A stretch of DNA of 38,544 bases from Nitrosopumilus sp. BACL13 MAG-121220-bin23 (GTDB lineage: Archaea; Thermoproteota; Nitrososphaeria; Nitrososphaerales; Nitrosopumilaceae). Below the pieces are notes generated by a model. That model saw only the letters and a list, made by a program, of their open reading frames with translations, was not told the origin of the DNA and made no database searches. A program made the position numbers and the translations under genes. Position 1 is the stretch's first letter. Every line of letters begins with the position of its first letter. Location: the NCBI GenBank assembly GCA_001437625.1, contig LIAL01000002.1, positions 1 to 38,544 of the forward strand, written 5' to 3'. This document shows positions 9,403-17,506 of the stretch, in pieces.

Positions 9403-10764
9403 TTAAATTGAATTTACTGAGATATTTTCAACTTTAATTGATGGAGTAATTGACGGCAACGATGCCCATTGAATAACTCTTCTTTGATCATTTCCAACAA
9501 CTGATATATTTTTTAATAATGTTGGAAGATTATGTACTATTCTTACTGATTTTCCAGGTCCCTTTATTTTTCCATTTTCAATTATTCTAATTCCACTTCT
9601 TGCAGTACATGAAAAATCCCCTTTGATTGGATTTACTGCATACGTATACCATAATCTTCCCACTAACAAACCATGTTTTGTATCTTTGATCATGTCTTCT
9701 TGAGATGTATTGCCTGGTGTAACTGTAAGATTATGTGGTGCAGAAATTGGAATTGGATCTGCACTTCTCCCCATTGGAGATCCAATTCGTATTGCATTGC
9801 CTGACGATTCTTTCTTACCTTCTTTGTAGCTATCATAACTGTTTGAAAAAATATTTTCAAAAATACCATTTTCAATTAATTTTATTTTTTTAGTTTTTAC
9901 TCCTTCATCATCTATTGATTTTGTTCCAATCCCTTCTGGTATGTGCGGATCATCTATTAAATTAAATTCTTCTACGGATATTCTATTTTTAAAATTATTT
10001 GAAAAACAACTTTTCTTTTCTGATAATGTTTTAAAATTAAAATTTGATGCTACTACAAATGATAGTAATTCTCCAACTGAATATGGATCAAAAATTATGG
10101 AATATTTATCTGAATTAATTTTTTGTGGATTAATTGATTCTACACACATCTTTTTTGCATCACGTCCTATTTGTTCTGGAGAAAATTTTGATAATGTTCT
10201 ACCGCATGCATGACCTATGCCTGATACTGGTAACATACTCTGTTCTGATTCGGCATTAATGATCCCTGAAATGTATGTGGATTCATGATTAAAATTTAAT
10301 CCCTTGGAATTACTTAACTCAAAATCTTCGTAAACTATGTTCAATGAACCTGTGATTGTATCTATTTTTTTATTTTCTGATGAGTTAATCATATTTTGAG
10401 CAATATCTGCTGCTTTTGAGCCTGAAATGTCCTTTAATTTTTGATCAAATGTTCCTTCTAACTGTGTAATCTCTTTTTTATTTGGTAAACCTCTCCAAAA
10501 TTCTCTTGATTTTAGTTTTAGAGTTATTTTCAATCCTTCATTGATTGAATCTGTTATTTTTTCTTTGTTGGTTGTTTGTATTGATGCAATTTTTTTCTGA
10601 TGAATTAATCTGATTCCATAATTTTCATCAAAATTTTGTTTAATTTCTACAATTTCTGAATCTGTGATTCTCACTGTCGTAATGTTTTTTTTAACAACAA
10701 CAACCTCACATTCATCTATCCCTATGTTGTTTGAATGAGTTAATGCCTTTTCTAAGGCTGACAA
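9403..10764 (-). CDS. TldD/PmbA-family protein, TldE-like
   Basis: A 453-residue member of the family whose bacterial TldD/TldE pair unfolds and cleaves peptides. Landmarks are the N-terminal half with TTVRITDSEIVEIKQNF and the C-terminal half with GTKSIDDEGVKTKKIKLIENG and SCTARSGIRIIENGKI. No HExxxH motif is present, so by family rules this is the non-metal TldE (PmbA) partner; no TldD lies in the window. It begins with TTG directly after the cofH stop codon, with no intervening base, which implies translational coupling with the F420 genes. That association is unexplained. Confidence 0.85.
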   Translation of the reverse strand: MSALEKALTHSNNIGIDECEVVVVKKNITTVRITDSEIVEIKQNFDENYGIRLIHQKKIASIQTTNKEKITDSINEGLKITLKLKSREFWRGLPNKKEITQLEGTFDQKLKDISGSKAADIAQNMINSSENKKIDTITGSLNIVYEDFELSNSKGLNFNHESTYISGIINAESEQSMLPVSGIGHACGRTLSKFSPEQIGRDAKKMCVESINPQKINSDKYSIIFDPYSVGELLSFVVASNFNFKTLSEKKSCFSNNFKNRISVEEFNLIDDPHIPEGIGTKSIDDEGVKTKKIKLIENGIFENIFSNSYDSYKEGKKESSGNAIRIGSPMGRSADPIPISAPHNLTVTPGNTSQEDMIKDTKHGLLVGRLWYTYAVNPIKGDFSCTARSGIRIIENGKIKGPGKSVRIVHNLPTLLKNISVVGNDQRRVIQWASLPSITPSIKVENISVNSI

Positions 10765-12030
10765 TTATTTTTCTCTTGGATTCTTGTATCTAAATTCATT
10801 AATTTTAATTAATTCTGCATATGATCCGAATTGTGAATAATCTGTAATCTTGTCTAACCCTTCTTCAGACTCATTCCCTTCTTCAAACTTTTTTAATATT
10901 TTATATTGTGTATTTCTTTCAGCTGGAATTCTTCCTATTTCCCGTGCCATTCGTCTTATTTCTTTTGGTCTTATTAATTGCCCATACTCTGAACCTGCTG
11001 ATGTAGATATGCTCTCATTCATCAATGTTCCTCCAAAATCATTTGCTCCCCACATTAGTAATAATTGTGACATTTTTTGACCTTCTTTTACCCATGACAT
11101 TTGAATATTATCTATTGAATTATTGAACATAATTCTTGCAACTGCATGTGTAAGTAAAACATCATTCCCACTTCCGCCTTGCTGTATTCCTTCATGCAGT
11201 TGATGTTTGTACATCGGTGCTTCTGTATGGACAAAATTTAGTGGAACAAATTCCGTAAACCCCCCTGTTTCTTTTTGAATTTCTCTTAATTTTACAATGT
11301 GATTTACTCTTTGTTCCAGAGTTTCTAGATGACCAAACATCATAGTAGATGTTGTATTTATTCCAATTTTGTGGGCTCCCTTGATAACTTCTTCCCATTC
11401 TTTTACTGTAATTCTTCCTGGAGAAATTTTATCCCTTAATTTTTGGTCCAAAATTTCTGCTGACGTTCCTGGCAGTGTATCCACACCTGCTTCCTTCATT
11501 CTTTTTAAAAATTCTGTAATTGAAACATTTGATCTAGTTGCTCCGTAAAGAATTTCTTCAGGTGAAAATCCATGAATGTGAATATCTGGAATTTCTTTTT
11601 TAATTTCTCTACAAATATTTTCATACACGTCTCCTTCCATGTCTGGAGGTAATCCTGCTTGAATGCAAACTTCTGTGGCACCTAAACTATGAGCTTCTTT
11701 TGCTCTACGTACAATTTCTTCTGTTGGTAGGAAATATCCTTCTTCTTCTCTAAAATCTCTACTAAATGCACAAAATCCACATTGCTTAATACACACATTT
11801 GTAAAATTAATATTTCTATTAACTACATAAGATACTGTGTTTCCTACTCTCCTTTTTCGTAATTCATTTGCCACTAATCCTACTAGATGAAATTCAATTC
11901 CTTCTGTTTTGTATAATTCCAGTCCTTCTTTAGCAGATACCTCTTTTTCTGATAATGCTTTGTTTAAAATTTCTATTACTATTGGATCTGCATTTCTAAA
12001 TAGTGAATCTATGTTATTTGTCATCTCCAA
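10765..12030 (-). CDS. cofH: FO synthase subunit 2 (CofH)
   Basis: Radical SAM enzyme that joins a tyrosine-derived fragment to 5-amino-6-ribitylaminouracil on the way to FO, the deazaflavin core of coenzyme F420. The cluster motif is C80-x3-C84-x2-C87 in CIKQCGFCAFSR, which is the CofH version. Downstream are GATEVCIQAGLPPD and PGTSAEILDQKLRDKISPGR, typical of this subunit and related MqnC/MqnE enzymes. At 421 residues it is full length. Its start overlaps the cofG end by 10 bases and its stop abuts the TldE-like gene, so the three form one leftward operon. Confidence 0.93.
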   Translation of the reverse strand: MEMTNNIDSLFRNADPIVIEILNKALSEKEVSAKEGLELYKTEGIEFHLVGLVANELRKRRVGNTVSYVVNRNINFTNVCIKQCGFCAFSRDFREEEGYFLPTEEIVRRAKEAHSLGATEVCIQAGLPPDMEGDVYENICREIKKEIPDIHIHGFSPEEILYGATRSNVSITEFLKRMKEAGVDTLPGTSAEILDQKLRDKISPGRITVKEWEEVIKGAHKIGINTTSTMMFGHLETLEQRVNHIVKLREIQKETGGFTEFVPLNFVHTEAPMYKHQLHEGIQQGGSGNDVLLTHAVARIMFNNSIDNIQMSWVKEGQKMSQLLLMWGANDFGGTLMNESISTSAGSEYGQLIRPKEIRRMAREIGRIPAERNTQYKILKKFEEGNESEEGLDKITDYSQFGSYAELIKINEFRYKNPREK

Positions 12031-13190
12031 TATTCCTCTTTTACGTACCCTTCTTCATTTTCAATCACTGCTATTTTATCTCTTAACTTTTTACTAATAA
12101 AAGAAAAGAATTCTGGGTATACTGGAAATCTACATTTTAGATCAAACCCTGCTTTTTTTGAATTTTCTTCTACTTTGTTAATTTCTGGCCAAGAGAATTC
12201 AGGATTCACAAAATCTGGTGTTAGTGGCGAAATTCCTCCCCAATCATTGATTCCTAGTTGTAAGAAACTTTGATATGATCTTGGAGATAGATTTGGTGGA
12301 ATTTGTATATTCATTTGTGGTATTATGATCCTTGTTAATGCTACAATTTTTTTAAAATATTCTTCATTTGCTGATGGTACATCTTTCATTATTGTATCTG
12401 GTTTTGGCTGAAAATTTTGTAAAATTACTTCTTGAATATTTTTATATTTTTCATGTAATCCTTTAATTGCTAATATTGAATCTATGATTTCTTCTGCTGT
12501 CTCACCAATTCCTACAAGAATCCCTGTGGTCATTGGAATTCCTAGTTTTCCTGAATTTTCTAAAATTTTTAATCTGGTTTGTGGCTTTTTACTTGCTGCC
12601 AAATAATGCGGCATTCCTTTTTTTGTCAATCTCTCACTGATATTTTCTAGCATAATTCCCATTGACACATTTGTTTTTTTGAGTTCTTTCATTTCTTCAA
12701 AGTTCAAATTTCCTGCATTTGTATGTGGAAACAATCCTAATTCTAATGCCATTTCTGATGAATGTACTAAATATTCTGAAGTTGACTTGAATCCATTTTC
12801 TTTAAGCCACTCTCGTGCTTCTGGATATTTTTGTTCTGGTTGTTCTCCTGTCACAAAAAGTGCTTCAACACATTTGTATTTTTTTGATAATTCCAACAAT
12901 TCTTTAATTTGTTGTTTTGACATTAACGACATTTTTTTCTCTCCTGGCTCTGCCTTGTATGTGCAATATGAACAAGTATCTTTACATAGATTAACAATGT
13001 TAAAAAATGCTTTTTTTGAAAATGTAACTGAATTATTTTTATTTTTTATTCTTAAATTTTGTGCAGTTAAAAATAGGTCATTTGAATTTTTTATTGAATT
13101 TTGATAAATATCTATAATTTCTTGACGAGTAACGGGTTTATTTTCTAAGACCTTATTTAGAACCTCAGATTCTAATATCAAATTAGTCAT
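12021..13190 (-). CDS. cofG: FO synthase subunit 1 (CofG)
   Basis: Second radical SAM half of FO synthase: it closes the deazaflavin ring of 7,8-didemethyl-8-hydroxy-5-deazariboflavin. The cluster motif is C69-x3-C73-x2-C76 in CKDTCSYCTYK, followed by the CofG-specific AEPGEKKMSLMS. Later landmarks include LFVTGEQPEQKYPEAR and ILQNFQPKPDT. The 389-residue length is normal, as archaea keep CofG and CofH as separate proteins. It is first in the leftward operon, 46 bases from the HtrA gene. Confidence 0.93.
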   Translation of the reverse strand: MTNLILESEVLNKVLENKPVTRQEIIDIYQNSIKNSNDLFLTAQNLRIKNKNNSVTFSKKAFFNIVNLCKDTCSYCTYKAEPGEKKMSLMSKQQIKELLELSKKYKCVEALFVTGEQPEQKYPEAREWLKENGFKSTSEYLVHSSEMALELGLFPHTNAGNLNFEEMKELKKTNVSMGIMLENISERLTKKGMPHYLAASKKPQTRLKILENSGKLGIPMTTGILVGIGETAEEIIDSILAIKGLHEKYKNIQEVILQNFQPKPDTIMKDVPSANEEYFKKIVALTRIIIPQMNIQIPPNLSPRSYQSFLQLGINDWGGISPLTPDFVNPEFSWPEINKVEENSKKAGFDLKCRFPVYPEFFSFISKKLRDKIAVIENEEGYVKEEYWR

Positions 13191-13236
13191 TAAAATAATT
13201 TTTTAGTGTATGTATTTATGCTTGTATCTATTTTTT

Positions 13237-14397
13237 TTATTGATTTGGTCTTTCTTGAAGTATAATTGTAACGTTTGTTGTTCTACTGTCTCTTAAAACC
13301 TCTAAAACCATTTCATCCCCCACTGCTTTTTCTCTTTGAAGATGTATCAATATGTCATCTATTTTTCTAACATCTATTCCGTCTACTGAGACAATCACAT
13401 CTCCTCCAATGGAATACTCCCTCCCTTCTACTTTTATCGTTTTATTTGATCCGATTAAACCTGCATCTGATGCTGGACTTTTTTCTACTACTGTAATAAT
13501 TAAAAATCCTAATGTGTTCTCTAATCCTATTACGTGTGCCATCTCCAGATCAATATCTGTCCCTGAAATTCCAATCCAAGGATGCTTGTACTCTCCATCT
13601 CTGATCAAAGTCGGTACAATTTTTACAACTGTTTGTGATGGTATTGCAAATCCCACTCCTGTAAATTCACCTGTTGATGATTGTATCGCTGTATTAATTC
13701 CTACAATCTCTCCTCTCATATTCAATAACGGTCCTCCTGAATTTCCTGGATTAATCGCTGCATCTGTTTGAATTACATCTGGAATCGAATATCCTGAATT
13801 TGATGGAAGTAGTCTCCCCATTTGACTAATAATTCCTGATGTCATAGAACCTGATAATCCAAATGGATTACCAATTGCAGTTATTGGTTCTCCTACTTGT
13901 AGATTAGATGAATCTCCAAGTGACAATGGATGTAATAATTTTAAATCTGCGTTAACTTTGATTACTCCAATATCTGTATATTCATCAATTCCTACAATCT
14001 CTGCATTGTATGATCTACCATCTAAAAATGTAACAACTGTTTTTGTTGCATCCTTGATTACATGTGCATTTGTAATTATGTGTCCTTGATTATCAAATAC
14101 AAACCCTGAACCTACTCCCCCACCACTTTCATTTTCTGTTTGATTTCTTTGTATGTTAACTCTGACCACTCCTGGTTCAGCTTTTTCAAAAATTTCAATT
14201 AATGACAATGCTTTTGGTTTTGTTAAAATTATATTATTAATTTCATTTATCTGATCTTGTATTTTTATTTCATTTTCATTTATCTGCTCTTGCATCTGTC
14301 TTGTCGTTTCATCTGATATCATGAATAGTGCCAAAAATATGATGAATACGCTTACACTTCCTACTACTGTGCCAACAATTATGCCTGATTTATCCAT
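13237..14397 (-). CDS. Membrane-anchored HtrA/DegP-type serine protease with PDZ domain
   Basis: A 386-residue trypsin-like quality-control protease. Residues 7-27 form one hydrophobic anchor, followed by a short coiled segment (about 32-55). The protease domain (about 65-260) has the full triad: H112 in NAHVI, D142 in YTDIGVI and S220 in GNSGGPLLN. One PDZ domain follows (about 275-380) with GDVIVSVDGIDVRKIDD. The topology places the protease outside the cytoplasm, where it would clear damaged surface or secreted proteins. It is separate from the cof operon by a 46-base gap and from the glycosyltransferase gene by 46 bases. Confidence 0.92.
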   Translation of the reverse strand: MDKSGIIVGTVVGSVSVFIIFLALFMISDETTRQMQEQINENEIKIQDQINEINNIILTKPKALSLIEIFEKAEPGVVRVNIQRNQTENESGGGVGSGFVFDNQGHIITNAHVIKDATKTVVTFLDGRSYNAEIVGIDEYTDIGVIKVNADLKLLHPLSLGDSSNLQVGEPITAIGNPFGLSGSMTSGIISQMGRLLPSNSGYSIPDVIQTDAAINPGNSGGPLLNMRGEIVGINTAIQSSTGEFTGVGFAIPSQTVVKIVPTLIRDGEYKHPWIGISGTDIDLEMAHVIGLENTLGFLIITVVEKSPASDAGLIGSNKTIKVEGREYSIGGDVIVSVDGIDVRKIDDILIHLQREKAVGDEMVLEVLRDSRTTNVTIILQERPNQ

Positions 14398-14443
14398 GAG
14401 ATCGTTATTTTCTTATTTCTATCTAAAAGTATTGCTGCGTTTA

Positions 14444-15652
14444 CTATATGCTGAGAGAACTATGTGTATGATCTTTCAATGAATAACTTCTTCCTCTCCA
14501 TGATACTGATGATGTCCCTTTAGCTTGAATCAGCCCTGCAAGAAACCCTAAACTTACTACTAATCCTCCCAGTGGTGCACATATGGCATGAATGAGTTTT
14601 AATTTTAATCCCATTTTTACTTCAATCACAGCTCCTGTGTAAATTAACCCTGATGCAACTGCTGCTGAAACATATAGTATTTTTGTTGGAAATGACTCTA
14701 TTGGAATAAAATTTGTAATTGCAAATACTGGAAATGGGATAAATAATAAAAATAGCACTGCAAAAAAACTCCCAATAGCAATTTTTTCACTTTGCAAATA
14801 AAGTGGAATCATTAATCTTTTTAATGCATGCCATAGTGTACTTGAGTCTCTTGCCCATACTGCATCTATGAGATGGTCTCCACGAACAATTCTCATTTTA
14901 TGTCCTGATTCTTTTACTTTTTTACCTAAGGCCCCATCTTCAATTATTTCATGTTTAACTCCCTCATGCATTCCTACTTGTTCATATGTTTTTTTTGTAA
15001 TGATGAAAAAACTTCCAAAAAAGTAGGCTGCTTTCTTCTTTGGATTGTTTACGTTAATTGCTGAAAATCTTGTATGCAAAAATGTGGATATCATTGGAAG
15101 TGACACTTTGGTTAAGAAATCAAATGTAAGTAATCTTGGAATTGCTGACAATGCATCTAATTTTAAACTAAGTAGATGTGAAACCGATAATGAAATTACT
15201 TGTTTTGAATGCTTTGTGTCTGCATCTGTAAATAGAAGTAATTCTCCTGTTGCATGCCTATATCCTTCCATACATGCCCAATTCTTACCCATCCACCCTT
15301 CTGGTTTTGAATTTGCTGAAACATGTATAATTTTAGAATTTTTCTTTACATACTCTGCAATTATTTTTCCTGTTGAATCTTCTGATGAATCATCAATTAC
15401 TATGATCTCATAATTTTGATAATCCTGATCAATTAAAGAATCTAAACATTTTTCTAAATATTTTTCTTCATTTCTTGCAGGAAGAATAATTGAAACTTTA
15501 GGTGTTAAATTATTTGTATTTTCAAATTTATCCAAGTACGGTGTTAATGTGAATGTTTCAATCATTGATTTAATTAGATATACCCATGCTCCACAAATTC
15601 CAATTAAAATTGCTGTAACTGCGTAAATAATTATCTCTATAATTAATTCCAT
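14444..15652 (-). CDS. Membrane-bound family 2 glycosyltransferase
   Basis: A 402-residue GT2 enzyme. An N-terminal membrane helix (about 5-28) precedes the GT-A domain: KVSIILPARNEEKYLEKCLDSL, the DDSSEDSTGK loop, and the metal-binding D143-A-D145 in LLFTDADTKHS. EDGALGKKVKESGHKM holds the acidic acceptor/base motif. Two or more C-terminal hydrophobic segments (about 285-370) end in the WRGRSYSLK motif seen in CrtQ/CruC-like carotenoid or lipid glycosyltransferases. The acceptor is unknown. It starts 3 bases after the SRPBCC gene stop, so the pair is cotranscribed. Confidence 0.85.
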   Translation of the reverse strand: MELIIEIIIYAVTAILIGICGAWVYLIKSMIETFTLTPYLDKFENTNNLTPKVSIILPARNEEKYLEKCLDSLIDQDYQNYEIIVIDDSSEDSTGKIIAEYVKKNSKIIHVSANSKPEGWMGKNWACMEGYRHATGELLLFTDADTKHSKQVISLSVSHLLSLKLDALSAIPRLLTFDFLTKVSLPMISTFLHTRFSAINVNNPKKKAAYFFGSFFIITKKTYEQVGMHEGVKHEIIEDGALGKKVKESGHKMRIVRGDHLIDAVWARDSSTLWHALKRLMIPLYLQSEKIAIGSFFAVLFLLFIPFPVFAITNFIPIESFPTKILYVSAAVASGLIYTGAVIEVKMGLKLKLIHAICAPLGGLVVSLGFLAGLIQAKGTSSVSWRGRSYSLKDHTHSSLSI

Positions 15653-15655
15653 GAT

Positions 15656-16072
15656 TTATTTCTCGATTTCTTCCTTAATGCTCTTCATCGCTTGTTCTGT
15701 TCCGCTTTTAATATGATTTTTTATTACTGCTGTAAACATATTCATCATTCCTGATAATTTAATATCCCATTTTGTTTCTAAAATTACAGTATTATTTTTA
15801 GGAATTAGTGTGATGATTTTTGTTCCATCTAGTATTCCTTGTGTGAATGTTGCTTTGATTTCTTCTTTATGTTTTAATTGAATTTCTTGTAGGCATTTTT
15901 GATCTCTGAATGCTATTGTAATCTCTCTTTTAATGATATTTCCTTCTTTTGATAATGTCTTTACTTCTTTGGTGCCTTTCCAAAACCTTGGTTCATTGTC
16001 TATATCTGAAATAACTTCCCATACTTTCTCTAATGTGGAATTAATTTCTGCTTGAACCACAATTATTGTCAT
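15656..16072 (-). CDS. SRPBCC (START/Bet v1-like) lipid- or ligand-binding protein
   Basis: A 138-residue single-domain protein of the SRPBCC superfamily, recognisable from EINSTLEKVWEVISDIDNEPRFWKG near the N-terminus and the long C-terminal helix. The fold forms a deep hydrophobic pocket for lipids, sterols or polyketides. No catalytic residues are evident. Since it is directly upstream of a membrane glycosyltransferase with a likely lipid acceptor, it may carry or present that acceptor; this is inference from gene order. Confidence 0.75.
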   Translation of the reverse strand: MTIIVVQAEINSTLEKVWEVISDIDNEPRFWKGTKEVKTLSKEGNIIKREITIAFRDQKCLQEIQLKHKEEIKATFTQGILDGTKIITLIPKNNTVILETKWDIKLSGMMNMFTAVIKNHIKSGTEQAMKSIKEEIEK

Positions 16073-16103
16073 CTTTAGTTAAATTCATTTTGTATCAAAT
16101 ATA

Positions 16104-16199
16104 TTAGATTCCACCAGCTTTTGATTCAGACTGTGGTGGGCCAATGCCTAAAATCCAGAACATTAACTCCGGTTCTAATGGCCTTGACCATTCTTCCAT
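16104..16199 (-). CDS. Candidate 31-residue small protein
   Basis: A short leftward reading frame with ATG at 16199 and TAA at 16104-16106. The product has two parts: an acidic, tryptophan-containing N-terminus (MEEWSRPLEPEL) and a hydrophobic-then-Gly/Pro stretch (MFWILGIGPPQ) with a polar tail. It fills an otherwise gene-free gap between divergent genes. The stretch is clearly richer in G and C than the flanking spacer, as expected of constrained sequence. I do not recognise a family. An alternative is a structured RNA, since CCACCA at 16111 can pair with TGGTGG about 20 bases later. Confidence 0.4.
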   Translation of the reverse strand: MEEWSRPLEPELMFWILGIGPPQSESKAGGI

Positions 16200-16212
16200 C
16201 ACAGTCCCTTAA

Positions 16213-16220
16213 AATTTAAA
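16213..16220 (+). promoter_or_regulatory. TATA element for the 65-residue gene
   Basis: The A/T-rich run AATTTAAA is centred about 27 bases before the ATG at 16244. That is the spacing expected for a leaderless archaeal transcript starting at the start codon. The run is nearly symmetrical, so it might also serve leftward transcription. Confidence 0.5.
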
Positions 16221-16243
16221 AGAACACCCATTTTACTTTCTAT

Positions 16244-16441
16244 ATGCCCAAAATTGAAACTTTTGACGCTAGCACTTTTTGGAAGGATGCTTATGCGCAC
16301 CAACGTGGCAAATTGTTAAAAAAAGTCAGTGTCCCTGATGATCAAATTATTGAAATGGTTAACAAAAAATATGTGGAATTACCAGCTGCTTTAAAATATG
16401 ATATTGAAACTAGTGGAATTACAAAAAAAGACTTACAATAA
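16244..16441 (+). CDS. Small conserved-looking protein of unknown function
   Basis: A 65-residue soluble protein, mixed helical, with an aromatic N-terminal section (FDASTFWKDAYAHQRGK) and a lysine-rich end. No cysteine, signal or membrane segment is present. The ATG lies about 26 bases after a clear A/T-rich element. The tRNA-binding gene starts 37 bases downstream on the same strand, so a link to translation is possible. I do not recognise a family. Confidence 0.65.
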   Translation: MPKIETFDASTFWKDAYAHQRGKLLKKVSVPDDQIIEMVNKKYVELPAALKYDIETSGITKKDLQ

Positions 16442-16478
16442 TGCAAATTGATTTTAAACCGATAAATTTGGATATGTT

Positions 16479-16808
16479 ATGACCACTGTTTCATATGATG
16501 ACTTTGCAAAATTAGATCTTAGAGTTGCAAAAATTATTGCAACTGAATCTATTGAGGGTAAATCTAGAATTATTAAAGGTAGAATTGATTTGGGCGGAGA
16601 TGATCAAAGGGATGTAATCATCGGAGGTGCTCAATACTTTGAACCTGAAGATATCATTGGAAAAACTGTAATTGTTCTTGCAAACTTGGAGCCAAAAACT
16701 ATGGCTGGTGTTGAATCAAATGCCATGTTACTAGCTGCAGATGTGGATGATAAACCATATTGGTTAACTGTCACTGAAGATGTTGCATTGGGAAGCCCAA
16801 TCAAATAA
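16479..16808 (+). CDS. tRNA-binding OB-fold protein (MetRS beta / CsaA-like)
   Basis: A 109-residue stand-alone tRNA-binding domain, homologous to the C-terminal module of methionyl-tRNA synthetase and to CsaA. The signature runs from YDDFAKLDLRVAKIIATE through VIIGGAQYFEPEDIIGKTVIV to NLEPKTMAGVESNAMLLAA. In archaea this domain is often a separate MetRS beta subunit that helps hold tRNA. The usual metG catalytic gene is not in the window. It ends before convergent tbp, and two T-runs lie between them. Confidence 0.88.
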   Translation: MTTVSYDDFAKLDLRVAKIIATESIEGKSRIIKGRIDLGGDDQRDVIIGGAQYFEPEDIIGKTVIVLANLEPKTMAGVESNAMLLAADVDDKPYWLTVTEDVALGSPIK

Positions 16809-16813
16809 ACTAA

Positions 16814-16834
16814 TTTTTTTATAAATATTTTTTT
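16814..16834 (+). terminator. T-rich terminator between convergent genes
   Basis: Two runs of seven T residues (16814-16820 and 16828-16834) directly follow the tRNA-binding gene stop. Archaeal RNA polymerase terminates on such U-tracts without needing a hairpin. The run lies between two convergent genes; on the plus strand it would stop the rightward transcript. Confidence 0.45.
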
Positions 16835-16836
16835 AG

Positions 16837-17397
16837 TTAATCGTAAACCATCAAATCTTTTTCTTCTAACAATGAATGAACATTGTTTACAGATCTGTAT
16901 ACTTCAGTTTCAAGTTTAGCGCCAACACAAACCAATTTTCCTGATGCAAAAATCAAAATAACTGTTTTTGGATCAAGCATTCTGTGAATCAAACCTGGAA
17001 ATTGTTCTGGCTCGTACATGCTTCTTGGTAGTGTTCTTGCAGCTTGCTCTAGGTTGACTTTGCCACCAAGATTGATTGAAGATACAATATTTTGAATTGT
17101 TACTACTGCATCTTTTTTTACTTTAATTCCTCCTTTTCGAAGTTGTTGAACTACTGTTTTGACTGCTTTTTTTGCCAAATCTTCTGATTTAGAACCTGTG
17201 CATACCATTTTTCCTGAACTAAAAATCAAGGTTGCACTTTTTGGAACTTTTAATCTAAAAACTAGACCTGGAAATACGTCTGGATGATATTCTACGTCTG
17301 GAAATTTTCTTGTAATGTCGTTTAAATCCATTTTTTGATCTACTGATGCTGAGGCTACTACGTTAACTATGCTTATCATTGGTTTTGTTTGTGGCAT
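16837..17397 (-). CDS. tbp: TATA-box-binding protein
   Basis: General transcription factor that bends the TATA box and recruits TFB and RNA polymerase. The 186-residue protein is two direct repeats of about 90 residues. Each has the saddle signature: FPDVEYHPDVFPGLVFRL with ATLIFSSGKMVCTGSKS in the first, and MYEPEQFPGLIHRM with VILIFASGKLVCVGAKLE in the second. It has a short acidic end (LLEEKDLMVYD). Its own promoter has the clearest TATA box in the window, centred 26 bases before the ATG. It diverges from the DUF1512 gene. Confidence 0.96.
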   Translation of the reverse strand: MPQTKPMISIVNVVASASVDQKMDLNDITRKFPDVEYHPDVFPGLVFRLKVPKSATLIFSSGKMVCTGSKSEDLAKKAVKTVVQQLRKGGIKVKKDAVVTIQNIVSSINLGGKVNLEQAARTLPRSMYEPEQFPGLIHRMLDPKTVILIFASGKLVCVGAKLETEVYRSVNNVHSLLEEKDLMVYD

Positions 17398-17417
17398 GTG
17401 CAGTTTTTTTTATTCTA

Positions 17418-17429
17418 CTATATAAAAGG
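17418..17429 (-). promoter_or_regulatory. TATA box of tbp
   Basis: On the minus strand the sequence reads CCTTTTATATAG, a near-consensus archaeal TATA box. It is centred at about 17423, which is 26 bases upstream of the A of the tbp ATG. This fits a leaderless transcript and leaves room for autoregulation by TBP. Confidence 0.65.
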
Positions 17430-17506
17430 ATAATATATTGACTATTTTTCATTTTTTCATTTTTTTGACGAATCATTTAATTTAGATTTGAAAATATTTG
17501 TTTTTA

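Noticed and set aside
12679-13104. A 141-codon frame opposite cofG
   Set aside because: It is antisense to a gene with an intact radical SAM motif; its product has no recognisable domain.
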